A stretch of DNA of 64,000 nucleotides from assembly GCA_023213395.1 (NCBI GenBank), contig CM041465.1, forward strand, positions 62,441,741 to 62,505,740, in the 5' to 3' direction. Positions 55,301 through 64,000 of the stretch are shown piece by piece; position 1 is the first letter of the stretch, and every line of letters begins with the position of its first letter. The position numbers and the translations under genes are program-made. Source of the DNA: Cycas panzhihuaensis. Taxonomy: Eukaryota; Cycadophyta. Below the pieces are notes generated by a model that was not told the DNA's origin, did not search any database, and saw only the letters and a list, made by a program, of their open reading frames with translations.

Positions 55301-56593
55301 CCTTGTTCCACTTCTTCTTCTACTTTTGTTTGTAGTTCTCTTATGAGTTTGCGGTGGAACCAATGCATCATGAAGAGTACAAAGACTTGTACCATGAAGA
55401 TGAAGCTTTGAAGGAAGAATTAGAGAACCTAGCGAAGGAAGACCTTCCGGCTTGCTTGGAAGGATGGTCTACTTTTCAAAGGGAGGCGACTCTATGTTCC
55501 ATCAAAAGGAGACAAGATCAAGTGGCTTAGAAGCCCATACTTCTAAAGTATTTGGTCACTTTGGTATAGAAGACTTTAGCAAACTTGAGAAGATATGTTG
55601 TATGGCCAAAAATGCAAAATGATGTAAAAAATATGTAAAAGGATGTGTAATATGTAATACTTCTAAGCCTTCTTCTAGAAAATTAGGATTGTATACACCA
55701 CTACCTATTCCCACTAGGCCTTGGGAAAGTATCTCCATTGATTTTTAGGGGACTTCCATGACTAGGAAGGGACATGATTATCCTTTTGTTGTTGTAGATA
55801 GGTTTAGTAAAATGATATGTCTAATACCTTGTAAGAAGACAATCACAGTGCAGGAGGCGGTGAGTTATTCTTGAGCATGTATGGAAGAATTTTGGCTTGC
55901 CTTCTTCCATCATTTCAGATCGGGACAATCGATTCCTTTCATCATTTTGGAAGTCACTATGGGAGATGATGGATACCAAATTGAAGAGGAGTACAAGTTT
56001 CCATCCTCAAGCGGATGGACAAACCCGAAGTAGTGAGCAGAACTTTGGTACATCTATTGAGGATACAATTCAAGCATCCAAGTCTTGGGATGAATCATTG
56101 GCTTTTCTACAATTTGCTTTTAATAGAGCAATGCATGCATCACACTCTAAAGCACCTTTTGAAGTTTATTTGGGATACTTACCTCAAAGTCCATTTGACT
56201 TGGAGTTTTCCATGCAAGCTAAGGAAGTATCCGTCAAAGAGAAGGAGGAACATGACAAGGCTTTAAGATACTTGGAGAAGATCCAGAGAGTCCTGAAAGT
56301 ACATGATCAACTTCTAAGGACTCAACAAAAGTACAAGGAAAGACATGACAAGCATAGGCAAGGTGTACTTTCAAGAAGGAGATTTAGTATGGTTATACTT
56401 GAGCAAGGAGAGGTTAAAAGGAGAAGGTAAGAAACTCAAACCTATAAGGTATGGACCATTCAAGATTTTGAGAAAAGTAGGTGGAAATGCTTTCCAACTT
56501 GATCTTCTACCTTATATGCAAATATATTCAGTAGTAAATGCTGAATACTTAAAACTCTTTGAGCCCTCCATGCTAGATGAGGAACATGACTAG
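55301..56593 (+). pseudogene. T5 integrase
   Basis: Zinc-finger remnant at about 55,540-55,660 (CCMAKNAK ... CVICNTSK). Core: SIDF then a stop, MTRKGHDYPFVVVDRFSKM, second Asp in SSIISDRDNRFLSSFW, and FHPQADGQT at 55,998-56,025. Just after DGQT the expected EVV.RTLVHLL with the catalytic Glu is in another frame (56,015 onward), and the original frame resumes at SWDESLAFLQFAFNRAMHAS. C-terminal domain 56,345-56,593: YFQEGDLVWLYLSKERLKGE, RYGPFKILRKVGGNAFQLDL, NAEYLKLFEP. Confidence 0.88.
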
Positions 56594-56820
56594 TTCACTT
56601 TACCTTCGGTTGATGATTTGTATTTGGAAAGTGAGGAGCCTCTCAAGGAAGATTGTATCTTGGAGAAAATCTACCAAAACAAGACATAAGACACATGAAT
56701 CTTTCAGGATTGGAGTAGTAGGGCAATTGCCTAGTAAGTCCAAGTGGTTTAGTAGGCAACAAGGAGAACAACACTTCCCCCATCTCCAATTCTAAGCCAA
56801 ACAGGAGTTGGCTATTTTCC

Positions 56821-56836
56821 AAGGAAGGGGGAGCCA
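56821..56836 (+). other. Polypurine tract of T5
   Basis: AAGGAAGGGGGAGCCA directly before the 3' LTR start TGATCC. Confidence 0.85.
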
Positions 56837-57890
56837 TGATCCAGGAGGATCTACCATATGTTTACAGGATGCGGAAAATGTGAGGCATTGGCATAACTAA
56901 AAGAGATATGGCCAAATGGTATCAGAACTCTATGAAATTTTGTTTAAAGGGATAAGACACATCTCACTAGATGTGTACAAAAGGTGAGGTTCAGAAAATA
57001 TCATTTGATTAGAGTTCAAGCCTTGTCTTTGCATAAAAATTAATCCCACAGTTAGCAGAAAAAAATAGAAAATATATATTTTGATTATATGAATAGAAAC
57101 ATGGCCAAATGACATCAAAATGAGCTAAAATTTTTCAGAAGCTGAGGAGACATACGCTCCTATACGTGTACAAAATTTGAGCTAAATTGGAGTCCGTTAA
57201 GGTTAGTTACAAGCTGCAACTTTTATGAATTATATGAAGGCCACTTGGATAGCAGAAAAACAACAAATACATATTATTACTAAATGAATAAAAATGCAGT
57301 CAAATGATATCCAAATGAGCTAAAAATTTGAGGAAGCTTAGGGGGCATATGTTCCTATACGTGTACCAAATTTGAGCTAAATTGGAGTACGTTAAGATTT
57401 GTTACAAACTGTAACTTTTTAAGAATTGTATGAAGGCCACTTGGACAACATGCATTCTGGTGGTTAGTGGTTATACTTGCATGATTGCCACTTGTTAAAC
57501 ATGCAATTCAGGTTTCTTTCTATAAATTAAGCCCTTCTATAGGTTGGAGAGGTGGTTATTGGAGACTTGACTTGGGAAGCATCCTTGGAGAAGCATTTGG
57601 AGGGTTTGAGTCCCCCTTATGGTATAATTGTAACATTTATTCCTTGTAATTTTACCATTCTTTTGCTAGTTGATTTCTCCACCATTAAATGGAGATTTTC
57701 ATGGTTTAATAAAAGTATTACTCCTCATACTTTTGGATCAATGTCAAGAATAATTGATTTGGTGTAGAATTTTCCTTTCATGGGCTCATTATTGTTTTGA
57801 TGTTATTGAGTTTTCTACACTAACTCCCAGGATCTCAAGGAGGAAAGGTTGATAATTGATTTCTTCACCAACTAAGCTCTTTTGGGATCA
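56837..57890 (+). repeat. 3' LTR of T5 (1,054 bp)
   Basis: Same length and ends as the 5' LTR; followed by the TSD AATAT (57,891-57,895). Confidence 0.95.
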
Positions 57891-57895
57891 AATAT

Positions 57896-58479
57896 TTACA
57901 AAAATCCAAATCTGAAAGTTGTAAGTTAAGAAGTAACTTACGATTCATCAGCACCTTAAGTCCTCTCTCACTCATATGCCTAAGTCTCTGATGCTATAAC
58001 TGAGCTAGATCTTTTATAGTCTTTGATGCTATATCTACATGGCTAACATTTGTACTTCTTACTTAAATATAAAGGTTTACTTTTTTTAAGGCTTTCATAA
58101 CAACCAAGGTGCACTTTGATACCTTTAAGACGTCTTCATGACCTATGTATTTATAACCACTAGAATCTAGTTCACTTAAGGAAATTAGATTCCTTTTTAG
58201 ATCAGGTACATGTCTAACTTTAGTTAATATTCTCACTACACCATCGAATATTTTAATTTTGATGCTACTAATGCCCATTGTCTTACAAAAAACTTCATTT
58301 CTCATAAGCACATCACCACCATCAAGAGGTTGGTAGGATGAGAACCAACTCTTGTATAGACACATGTGGTGTAAAACACCTGAATCTAATAACCAATCAT
58401 GGTGATAATAGGAAACATTATAAGCAACCAAGACATTATCATCTGTACATTGATTTGACTCTACTTGATTAGTCTCCTT
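57896..58479 (-). pseudogene. Copia protease and pre-integrase region, 3' cut by T5
   Basis: Continues the copia polyprotein. The aspartic protease active site is seen as DWLLDSG (Asp156-Ser-Gly of the 58,851 frame), followed by the Tork-type stretches VRHVPDLKRNLISLSEL and YKYIGHEDVLKVSKC. Next comes the GAG-pre-integrase motif around HQRLRHMSERGLKVL at about 57,960. The reading is broken at 57,890 by T5 and resumes at 51,207 with the last integrase zinc-finger residues. The protease catalytic triplet itself is intact. Confidence 0.85.
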
Positions 58480-59253
58480 GGTAGGATTTTTCTTTTTCTG
58501 GAACTCCTTCCTTTTGTAGCAATCCTTCTTGAGGTGACCTGTCTTGTTACGGTGCCAACATCGGAGTTTACTCTTCCTGCCTTTTGACTTTAACCTTGAT
58601 GTATCCCTGAAGCTTTGTCTTCTCTCAATTATTCTACCCCTTTCTATTATAGCTTCTTGTGTGGAGGTTTCAAGATTAGAATTCTTCCTCACTTCTTCCA
58701 TTAGTAAAGCACTCAGAACATAATGATAGTCTAATTCATCTATAGTGTTGAATCTAATTGAGGTGACAATATTATCCAAGAATTTTGCTAATAAACATAA
58801 TAAGGTAACAACCTTGTCCTCATCCTCAATCGTGATATCGATACTAGCCAACTAACAAATAAGAGTATTAAAAACATTTAAGTGGTTAACAATTTTTGTA
58901 CATTCCTTCATTCATAATGAGTATAGTTTCCTCTTTAAGTAGATTTAATTCATCACTAATTTGGTCATATATAAGCCTTCCAACTGGGTCCATAATCCTG
59001 CTACTATATGCTCCCCTATGTTGTTAAATACAACTTCATCTACCAAATATAATTGTATTGTACTAAGAGCCCTTTTGTCTAGATCATCTCATTTGTCATT
59101 ATTTATCCCTATAGGTTTCTTCGATTTGCCTGCAAAAGCTCTATACAAACCTTGTTGTACTAGAACATCATACACTTTCAACTTCCACAACTTAAAGTTG
59201 TTCTTACCATTGAATTTCTCCACCTCAAACTTTGCATTCACTAATTTCACCAT
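58480..59253 (-). pseudogene. Copia gag, decayed
   Basis: Gag (capsid/nucleocapsid) of the minus-strand copia element. The ATG at 59,253 begins a reading with the copia gag signature FNGKNNFKLWKLKV and then LYLVDEVVFNNI. Stops and at least one frameshift interrupt it before a better stretch from 58,851. The nucleocapsid zinc knuckle is at about 58,518-58,560: Cys98, His106 and Cys111 of that stretch are present, but the second cysteine is Arg101, so the CCHC knuckle is broken. A basic R/K-rich segment precedes it, as is usual for RNA binding. Confidence 0.85.
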
Positions 59254-59310
59254 TTGGTGTAGAAAAAGTTGACACTAAAACCTTCACAAACTCGCTGCAA
59301 AAATAAAAGT

Positions 59311-59323
59311 GGCTCTGATACCA
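59311..59323 (-). other. Primer binding site (initiator Met tRNA) of copia element
   Basis: The minus strand reads TGGTATCAGAGCC, the standard plant initiator-Met-tRNA primer site, starting two bases after the LTR end. It fixes the orientation of the copia element. Confidence 0.9.
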
Positions 59324-59325
59324 CT

Positions 59326-59654
59326 TGTTGAGAAGACAAGGTTCTAATAACATGAAACTACCACCAAGATCTAAACTATTTTACAACTAGTTATAGGAAT
59401 CAAAACTAAAATTTAACATACAAATTCTTAAATTAGAGATAATATAATAAAATAAATAAGGAAGACAAGCATCATATATATACATCCAATATAACATAGT
59501 AAAATCCTAGTAGTTTGATAGAAAACAACCACACAAGAAAGGTATTAATCTTTATTATCAAAGAATAGAGAAATGTATATAATTTATAGTAGAATACTTA
59601 CAGTAATAATAACTAGCCACCTAACTCTTAAAAGTACATCCAATACATCGAACA
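59326..59654 (-). repeat. Probable 5' LTR of the host copia element
   Basis: The inner end is firm: reading on the minus strand, the LTR ends in CTCAACA two bases before a Met-tRNA primer site. The outer end is inferred from a TGTT at 59,654, which would pair with the terminal AACA and give a 329-bp LTR, a normal size for this lineage. The matching 3' LTR is outside the window, so the outer boundary and TSD cannot be checked. Confidence 0.45.
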
Positions 59655-60427
59655 CCATCAATACATAATAAAAAAAAAAAACCTAAATTAGGTTATATGA
59701 GAGAGTCATATAAGGCATAAATCTTAACCATAAAATTTAATGTATTTTTAGTTAATGGCTCTGATTCTCTTTATAATTTAGTATGCTTCTTAGTGCTATC
59801 TTTTTGGGTTGGGGGCTATCGCCCCTGAACCCTCTCTTTGTAAGGGGCATTCCAACCTCCACGTACACCCCTGGCTAAGGGGGGCTTCCACCCCACTTAG
59901 AACCCCCTAAGGAAGTTTAGGAGGGAAACCCTACTGCCAACCTATCAAAATTGTAGCCTTTAAAATATTGTTGTCACATTATCTAACATCATGTAATTTT
60001 AGACGTGGTCATTTCACTTATACTAGTGATATAATGTCATCTAATGTACAAAAAAGTAAGGCTAAAGTCTCATTATTTTTTTCATATTTTCTTTAAAACT
60101 TGATTTATCTTCTAAGGAACCATTCTTTACAAACTTTGAAAGATCATTTCCAATAAAATATAGTTTCATTACTTTACTCCAAAGTTAAAAGTTAGTTCCA
60201 TCAAATATCGAAAAGCTTATATCATTAAGATTCATTGCCATTATATAAAAGACTTTAATATATTAACTAAAAGGTATGTGGTCTTAATGATCAAATAAGA
60301 TTCCTTTTAACCTCAAATGAAAAGTAACTTTAAAAATACAATAAAATTCTTTTGATATAAACTTTCAAATAAATACCAATATAGATTCCTTCTTAAGAAA
60401 TAAGGAAGATAACTTGATGATGAAATG

Positions 60428-60480
<53 letters not shown>

Positions 60481-63040
60481 TTTGAATGAAATTAATGTGA
60501 AATGAATACACCCCTTTAAGATGAAGCAAATATAAATTAATAATTTTTTTAAAATGATACAATATAATCCTTAGGACAATGAACAACTTGGAATACAATA
60601 ATCTCTTTTAAAATGAAATCAAATCAATCAAATTCCTTCTTAACACATAAAAGAAGGTAACTAGACATTGAAAATAAAGTTTATCTCTTTAAAATGAACT
60701 CAATGTAAGATAAAATACCTTCTTGAATGAAAAAATATATAACATAAACAAGCTTTCATAATGACTCAAATAAGCTGCTTAAAAAGAAATGATCTTATAC
60801 ACATACAATTAGGTGCAATCTAAATGCACTTTTATATTCAATAAAGTGAACCTTAAAAGATAAAGTTTAGTAAAGAGATAAATGATTAATTATGAGTAAG
60901 GAAAAGACCTATTGCGGGCTTCAATATATAAAGGAATGAGCTAAAAATAAATGAGCAATAAACATGTTTTTATATGAGTCATTTCTAATGTAAAAAAATA
61001 TGCAAAGTATGCTTTGAATATACCCTTTAAATATGCACTTTTATTTGACCTTAAATGTACTTTAAAATGTTCTTTTAAAAAGGTAAATTAACTTAAAAAA
61101 TAAATAAAATAGGCTTGATATGAGTTTAAACTTAAAGTAAATAAACTATAGAATAAAATAACAGCTTTAAAAATAAAGTTACTAAGAGTTAAAGAGCACC
61201 AATTTGAAGAATTTACTTTCAAAGGTCTCCTTCTTCTTTAAGAAGCTAAAATATAATAAAAAAGTTATAAAATATTAATTATAAGCTTATAAAATCAAGT
61301 AAAATGATCAAACATGGATTAATAATATAATAAAATATAAATAAGCTAAGATAAAATTGAAAGTTAGTTCAAAATAACTAAAACATGGTCAAACTAGGTT
61401 TAACTAAAAGAGATAACTTTACTAGACTTAAAACATTATAAAATAGCCTCGAATATTAGTAGAAACCACTTCAATATATAGATCCTTAAAATACCTTTCC
61501 AATGGATCTAGCCACTCAAAAAACGGACTCCTGGATAAAACATTATAACAAAAATGGTGAAAGGGGCTCTTTTTGGCAATCAAATAAAATAGGGGGTTAA
61601 GCCCCATTAATATAAGGCCTCTAATCATGTGAGTGCCAATAAAACCACCCAATAGAGTCCAAAGGGGGCTAGTAGACTTGAAATTTTATAAAAAGTCCTT
61701 AATACCCTTTAAATCTAAAATTAGAAAAATTAATTAATAAAAGGTTGAAATATGCCCCTTTAATTAATAAATCTCAGTCATATGGGATGTAATAAGATTG
61801 TAAGGTAGGGTATAAAGGGATTATCCATGCATAGATTTAAAGTACTATAAAAAATAATTAAATTAAAATTAAACTTTATAAAAATATATATGAAAAAAAT
61901 TAAATAAATTTAAACATATCACATATGACCCACACATACATATAGAGATTTGACAAGATCATTCTCTCTCCACACAAATCAAATTGATACAAAATTTAAG
62001 GGGTGCCTAGAAACACCTATTGGTAAGTCACAAGTCAAATTTTGTAGTGATCTAATGGCCACAAAGAGAGAACTAAGTCAATAAGAATAGGGAGGTTGTA
62101 TGGACTGTGTGGAGGCCATACAACTTAGAGAGGGCCCAAAATCACTCAGAGACTACTCTATTCAGACCTTATTAGGCCTACACCTATGCTACAAAGGAGA
62201 TCTAATAAAAAAAAAGTAAAATAAGTGAATAACAAGAGGAACAATGGGGTTTTAATAGTCAAACAAAGTGAGCCAACTTCTAGGAGCAATATCTCAATAC
62301 TAGGATAACAATTTTTTAAACCATTTATTTTGTTGTGATCTAGATTCAACAAGGATAAAAATAAGTAGTTATATGATGTAGTTTTATCCACTTTGGAGAG
62401 AGCGCCAGCCTAACAAAGTGTAAGAAGGAAGTAGGAACCTCAAATGATTGATAAAAAAAATGAGTAAATCCTTATAAAAACTTAATGAAACTTAGATATA
62501 AACACTTCAAATATGTGTTGGGCTATGTACAGTAGTAGAGGCTCTAAAACATTATAGAGATTTTGAAAAAAAATAGTGTAAAAATTAAAATAATAAAAAA
62601 ATTTAATAAAATACTATATAAACTATTGATATAATTTTGAAAACATTGACATAATTTCCTTTGAGAGGTGGTGTTGAAGAACATCAGGGGTTTTAAGCCC
62701 TAAAATATATATTCAGAAGGTAGGCAGAGCCTGCCCCAACCTCCATTCCAACCTCCAAATCTAAATTATAATAAAAAATAAGCAACTTAAAATAAAATAA
62801 CATTAGCTTATCTAAGTAATGGTTGGCATGTTCCCAAGACCCATTTACATACATATATGTAATGAATATAGTTCCAATATTTAGCTCATTGTTGTTATAG
62901 TCAGTTCAAAGTGGAGATCTAATTAGAGTGCTCTAGCCTTTTTGAATAAAGATTTAACACTATAGTGTGTTCTTACTCTTTTTAACTCAATGGTTCTATA
63001 GCTAGATTAAAGTAGAGATCTAATTAGAGTGCCTTTAAGG
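59655..63040. other. AT-rich region without recognised genes
   Basis: About 3.4 kb with homopolymer A/T runs and short frames only. Two small GC-richer islands, at about 59,810-59,940 (repeated short G and C runs, GGGGGCTATCGCCCCT) and 62,690-62,760 (GGGGTTTTAAGCCCT, CAACCTCCATTCCAACCTCC), contain hairpin-like repeats and share CCAACCTCC; they might be relics of one decayed repeat. No LTR pair, tRNA or coding domain was recognised. Confidence 0.6.
60428..60479. repeat. Poly-A followed by (AT)n microsatellite
   Basis: A run of As followed directly by about 17 AT units. On the minus strand this is a TA repeat then poly-T. Confidence 0.9.
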
Positions 63041-63189
63041 ACCACCCGAGGCATACTCACCTCCCAAATTGGGTTGAGTATACCTCTTAGCCAAGTGACC
63101 ACACCTCAACCGGTTGTGGTCTACCCATCTCTAACCGGACGTAAGGGACCCTCGTGTCCCCCTTCTGCTAGCCACATAGGGAAAATCCC

Positions 63190-64000
63190 CATGCATCCTT
63201 AACCCCAACCTAGGGATCTTTCTCTTTACGTACCCCAAGGATGCACTTCCTAACCATAGGGGTATGGAAAGGGAAATCTCCTTCCTATCTATGGAGTATA
63301 CTCTCTCCACCCATATGGTGTTGCACCACCCACAAGTGGCCTATATTGGCTAAAACCCTATTCTGCACCCATCTGTTTCATCTTTATGTATCACCTCACA
63401 TGTAGTGCCTTCACAAGGAGGAAAAACTCCTCCCCAAGGCTCCTTTCCCCAAGTACCTTTTCAATAAAGGGTGTATCCTCAAGGGGGAATAGGTGCCTCT
63501 TACTCATTCGCCTATCTCTGAGTTCCTTCTTATCTGGGATTATTCCCCTCCCATCAAATAGAAGGTAATTCATATCCCCCTTTCATCTAGACCTCTCAAG
63601 GAGGATTTTGGTGTCCATTCCCACTTCCTCCTTTGTCTTTCATTGACCCATTAGCTCAACCAAGGGCCCATCCCTTCATTGACTATAGGTCAACTCCTTT
63701 ATCCATTGAGGCATTAAGGGCCAACTTACTACCTCACCCCCCTAAGGTACCTAAGTTTGATGGGACGTCTTCACAAGACCCAACTGAGTATGTCAATAGT
63801 TTCTCCATGGCATATATTGATTACTAGGCATATGATCACATCTTAATAAAACATTTTCTACATTCCTTATAGGGTGATGGTCTTAACTAGTTCTACTATC
63901 TCCTTGGCCATTTAGTTCATTCATTCCAACAACTTGTGGATGCGTTCATCAACTATTTTAACATTGCTTATCCCTTCAAGAGTAGAATGAAAGCCTTACT
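63190..64000 (+). pseudogene. T6: 5'-truncated gag fragment of the T3/T4 family
   Basis: Matches T3/T4 gag from the Pro/Tyr-rich middle (LFTYPKDALP region; HPYGVAPPTSG) to the gag core: SFIDPLAQPRAHPFIDYRST, KVPKFDGTSSQDPTEYVNSF, then DY followed by TAG where relatives have TGG (DYWAYDH), and SFQQLVDAFINYFN. No LTR or primer site lies upstream; the match fades around 63,040-63,190. It runs off the window, so the rest of the element may follow on the right. Confidence 0.85.

Larger units (their letters stand above)
51208..57890 (+). mobile_element. T5: Ty3/gypsy element of a second family (6,683 bp)
   Basis: Complete element with LTRs of 1,054 bp each, ends TGATCC...GGATCA (6-bp inverted repeat), TSD AATAT, Met-tRNA primer site, gag-pol in the order gag, zinc knuckle, protease, RT, RNase H, integrase with a GPY/F-type C-terminal end, and a polypurine tract. 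No chromodomain was visible. It has no sequence kinship with T1-T4 and is lower in GC. Stops and frameshifts in gag, RT and integrase make it inactive. Confidence 0.93.
7031..59654 (-). mobile_element. Host Ty1/copia retrotransposon, split by T3 and T5 and cut by T1
   Basis: Minus-strand Tork-like Ty1/copia element that is the substrate for three later insertions. Its pieces in coding order are LTR, primer site, gag and protease (59,654 down to 57,896), first integrase part (51,207 down to 50,785), and second integrase part (7,310 down to 7,031). Removing T5 (TSD AATAT at 51,203-51,207 and 57,891-57,895) and T3 (TSD CTTAG at 7,306-7,310 and 50,780-50,784) makes the integrase reading continuous across the joins. 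The element is cut again at 7,030 by T1, so its reverse transcriptase and 3' LTR lie beyond the left edge. Many stops show it is long dead. Confidence 0.85.

Noticed and set aside
58961-59272. 103-codon plus-strand frame
   Set aside because: Complementary to copia gag on the minus strand, which has the gag signature.
60365-60598. 77-codon minus frame with Ile/Tyr and Phe runs
   Set aside because: Translation of an (AT)n and poly-T microsatellite.
1-64000. Host protein genes, tRNA, rRNA, CRISPR arrays, bacterial operon signals
   Set aside because: None could be recognised on either strand; all identified coding domains are retrotransposon-derived, and the sequence is nuclear plant repeat DNA.

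Overview
The window is intergenic DNA of a large plant genome. No host gene, tRNA or rRNA was found. Almost everything up to base 59,654 is nested LTR retrotransposons, and the boundaries can be read directly from LTR ends and matching 5-bp target-site duplications (TSDs). The plant assignment rests on the families seen: Tork-like Ty1/copia with a Met-tRNA primer site, Ogre/Tat-type Ty3/gypsy elements of about 17 kb, and a second plant-type Ty3 element. The species cannot be named from this sequence.

Stratigraphy. The oldest layer is a copia element on the minus strand. Its LTR, gag and protease lie at 57,896-59,654, the first integrase part at 50,785-51,207 and the second integrase part at 7,031-7,310. 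It continues beyond an insertion at 7,030. Three elements landed in it: T1 (minus, 1-7,030, cut by the window edge), T3 (plus, 7,311-50,779, TSD CTTAG) and T5 (plus, 51,208-57,890, TSD AATAT). T3 was itself hit twice: by T2 (minus, 14,263-24,151, TSD GTACC) between protease and reverse transcriptase, and by T4 (plus, 27,309-43,870, TSD GGTAC), a close relative of T3, downstream of integrase. Without T2 and T4, T3 is about 17.0 kb; T4 is 16.6 kb.

Functional layout of T3 and T4 (same family). Order: 2.7-kb LTR, Arg-tRNA-like primer site, gag, protease, reverse transcriptase, RNase H, integrase, then an unusual 4-kb 3' module. That module holds (a) an antisense gene with its own TATA box, two introns, a plant-mobile-domain-like region and a coiled-coil tail, and (b) a separate sense-strand RNase H reading frame starting from its own ATG. 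The second RNase H that Ogre/Tat elements normally carry between RNase H and integrase is missing from that place. Both copies of the module are decayed but keep the same architecture, so it belongs to the element.

T1 and T2 share an internal deletion that removes reverse transcriptase, RNase H and integrase while keeping gag and protease. They look like a non-autonomous subfamily dependent on T3/T4-like partners. T2 is the best preserved (313-codon open gag frame). T5 is a different 6.7-kb Ty3/gypsy element whose LTRs differ at about 34 of 1,054 positions by eye.

From 59,655 to about 63,040 the DNA is AT-rich with no recognisable gene. A 5'-truncated gag fragment of the T3/T4 family (T6) runs off the right edge. 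All coding regions carry stops or frameshifts, so the window is a record of inactive copies.
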